DNA of 7,302 nt from an uncultured Mediterranea sp. (GTDB taxonomy: Bacteria; Bacteroidota; Bacteroidia; Bacteroidales; Bacteroidaceae), in assembly GCA_946007445.1 (NCBI GenBank), contig CAMGAL010000106.1, positions 1-7,302 of the forward strand, given 5' to 3'. The position numbers were made by a program, and so were the translations under genes. Under the pieces are notes generated by a model. It was given only the letters and a program-made list of their open reading frames with translations. It did not search any database and was not told where the DNA came from. This document shows, piece by piece, positions 5,780-7,302 of this stretch (its first letter is position 1; each line of letters opens with the position of its first letter).

Positions 5780-5861
5780 AGACCACAGATTCACACGGAT
5801 GATACGATTTTTTACATAGAGTCTGATTGATTCCGTCCCGATCCGTGAAGAGCTGTGGTTT
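5780..5861. repeat. Degenerate palindromic element between the DUF4861 and GH43 genes
   Basis: ACCACAG (5782-5788) pairs with CTGTGGT (5853-5859), and CACGGAT (5794-5800) pairs with ATCCGTG (5841-5847). A symmetric 5x5 internal loop separates the two 7-bp arms, and a 40-nt centre (5801-5840) closes the structure. Outer bases extend the pairing to 5780/5861. The ACCACAGATT-CACGGAT wording resembles the dispersed inverted repeats seen between genes in many Bacteroidales (from memory, not checked). No T-run follows, so it is not a standard terminator, though it could attenuate or protect transcript ends. Confidence 0.6.
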
Positions 5862-5897
5862 CCTTGATTGAATGTTGATTATTTAATTTATTGGATA

Positions 5898-7295
5898 ATG
5901 AGAATGAAACATCTTATGTCTCTGCTGTGCCTGTGGGTAGTATTGCCATTGACGGCTCAGCAAACCCCGTATGTCTCTGAAGTATGGTCGCCCGATTTGG
6001 GGAACGGCAAGTACAAGAACCCCGTGCTCTATGCCGACTACTCCGACCCCGATGTCTGTCGCGTAGGAGATGACTTCTACCTCACCTCCTCCAGCTTCGG
6101 TTGCTTGCCCGGATTGCAGATTCTTCATTCGAAGGACCTGGTCAACTGGAGCTTCATCGGCGCTGCTGTGCCCTACGCCTTGACGCCCATAGAGACTCCC
6201 GAACGCCCCGAACATGGCAATCGGGTATGGGCACCCAGCATCCGTCACCACAACGGTGAGTTCTACATCTTCTGGGGCGACCCCGACCAGGGCGCTTTCA
6301 TGGTGAAAGCCAAAGACCCCAAAGGCCCCTGGACAGAGCCTGTGCTGGTCAAGGCAGGTAAGGGCATCATTGACACTTGTCCCTTGTGGGACGAGGACGG
6401 CAAGGTCTATCTGGTTCATGCCTACGCAGGTAGCCGTGCCGGGCTGAAGAGCGTCATTGCTATCTGTGAACTCAATAGCGAGGCCACCCGGGCCATTACC
6501 CAGTCGCGCATCATCTTCGATGGGCACGAGGCCCATCAGACCTGTGAAGGTCCCAAATTCTATAAGCACAATGGCTATTACTACATCTTCCATCCCGCAG
6601 GCGGCGTGCCTACCGGCTGGCAAGTGGTGCTCCGCTCCAAGAATGTCTATGGTCCCTATGAGTGGCGCACGGTCATGGCTCAAGGCAATTCACCGGTCAA
6701 TGGCCCTCATCAGGGAGGTTGGGTCGATACCCCCAGTGGTGAAGATTGGTTCCTCCACTTCCAGGATGTAGGCGCATACGGACGCTTGGTTCACCTGCAG
6801 CCCATGCGTTGGGTAGACGATTGGCCCGTCATCGGTGTGGACAAGGATGGCGACGGTTGTGGCGAACCTGTCCTGACCTACAAGAAGCCTCATGTGGGCA
6901 AGACCTATCCCGCTTGCAATCCGCAGGAGAGCGACGAGTTTGATGGTTATACCCTCTCGCCCCAGTGGCAGTGGCACGCCAATATCAACGAGAAGTGGGC
7001 CTACTATGCCGGCAACGAGAGCCTGGTGCGCCTCTACTCCTATCCTGTACCGGCCGACTACAAGAACCTTTGGGATGTGGCCAACCTGTTGCTGCAGAAG
7101 ACCCCTGCTCCCAACTTTACCGCGACCATGAAGCTGACTTTCAAGCCCATTGCCAAGTACAAAGGCGAACGTACCGGCTTGGTAGTCATGGGCATGGACT
7201 ATGCCGGTCTGGTGCTGGAGAATACCGACAACGGGCTCGTGCTCTCGCACGTGGCTAGGCGGACGGCCGACCAGGGCAGAGCTGACGACGTGTAG
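5898..7295 (+). CDS. Secreted GH43 glycoside hydrolase with C-terminal beta-sandwich domain, cut short by TAG
   Basis: A 465-residue GH43 enzyme; the family acts mainly as alpha-L-arabinofuranosidase or beta-xylosidase. I start it at 5898 (MRMKHLMSLL), which leaves a standard signal peptide cleaved after LTA (residue 20); an ATG 30 nt upstream in the same frame would only add a non-signal-like extension. The five-bladed propeller signatures are present: YSDPDV with catalytic-base Asp50, VWAPSIRHHNGEFYIFWG (110-127), IIDTCPLWDEDG with Asp159 as pKa modulator, and CEGPK with general acid Glu217. A second domain starts near DEFDGYTLSPQWQW (346-359), the concanavalin-like GH43 C-terminal module. 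That module normally runs about 180-200 residues, but here it ends after about 120 at TAG (7293-7295), with TGA at 7299-7301. The catalytic domain is complete. Subfamily (10 or 12 are candidates) and substrate are not settled. Confidence 0.88.
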   Translation: MRMKHLMSLLCLWVVLPLTAQQTPYVSEVWSPDLGNGKYKNPVLYADYSDPDVCRVGDDFYLTSSSFGCLPGLQILHSKDLVNWSFIGAAVPYALTPIETPERPEHGNRVWAPSIRHHNGEFYIFWGDPDQGAFMVKAKDPKGPWTEPVLVKAGKGIIDTCPLWDEDGKVYLVHAYAGSRAGLKSVIAICELNSEATRAITQSRIIFDGHEAHQTCEGPKFYKHNGYYYIFHPAGGVPTGWQVVLRSKNVYGPYEWRTVMAQGNSPVNGPHQGGWVDTPSGEDWFLHFQDVGAYGRLVHLQPMRWVDDWPVIGVDKDGDGCGEPVLTYKKPHVGKTYPACNPQESDEFDGYTLSPQWQWHANINEKWAYYAGNESLVRLYSYPVPADYKNLWDVANLLLQKTPAPNFTATMKLTFKPIAKYKGERTGLVVMGMDYAGLVLENTDNGLVLSHVARRTADQGRADDV

Positions 7296-7302
7296 GCCTG
7301 AG

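Noticed and set aside
5868..5897. Ten-codon upstream start for GH43
   Set aside because: It adds MNVDYLIYWI before a complete signal peptide, weakening the charged n-region. The ATG at 5898 gives a normal Sec signal.

Overview
The window looks like a chromosomal segment of a fairly GC-rich member of the Bacteroidales (Bacteroides/Prevotella-like). Four things point there. The start-proximal promoter elements match the Bacteroidales -7 box TAnnTTTG: TATCTTTG occurs 24-27 nt upstream of three start codons. Leaders are A-rich and often lack a Shine-Dalgarno sequence. There is a PF09820-type AAA-ATPase-like gene, a family greatly expanded in this order. Finally, there is a run of secreted pectin/hemicellulose-type glycoside hydrolases. 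No tRNA, rRNA, CRISPR, transposase or phage gene is visible.

Left half (1-2506, all on the minus strand): a partial AAA-ATPase-like protein (1-838, its 3' end lies outside the window), a TP-methylase/RsmI-like SAM-dependent methyltransferase (944-1648), and fabI, enoyl-ACP reductase (1649-2506). fabI and the methyltransferase abut exactly (TAA then ATG with no gap) and should be cotranscribed from a promoter just upstream of fabI. The ATPase gene appears to have its own promoter.

Divergent intergenic region (2507-2806, 300 bp): it holds the fabI -7 box, a small palindrome upstream of it, a candidate plus-strand -7 box, an 11-bp-spaced direct repeat, and a 34-nt GC-rich hairpin with a GNRA-type loop that is not an obvious terminator.

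Right half (2807-7302, all plus strand): a carbohydrate-degradation cluster. It contains a GH28 polygalacturonase-like lipoprotein gene (2807-4411), a secreted DUF4861-family protein (4525-5760) and a secreted GH43 enzyme with a C-terminal beta-sandwich domain (5898 to the end). Together they suggest part of a pectin/arabinoxylan-side-chain utilisation locus; SusC/SusD and the regulator are not in the window. A strong hairpin terminator and a fresh promoter separate GH28 from the DUF4861 gene, and a degenerate palindromic element separates DUF4861 from GH43.

The main anomaly is damage in two of the three enzyme genes. GH28 is interrupted by TGA and TAA stops 12 nt apart, with the same reading frame and all catalytic motifs intact downstream; the pattern fits three clustered base substitutions. 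GH43 ends at TAG followed two codons later by TGA, inside its C-terminal domain. I found no convincing new multi-gene system. These interruptions and the intergenic structures are what deserve checking.
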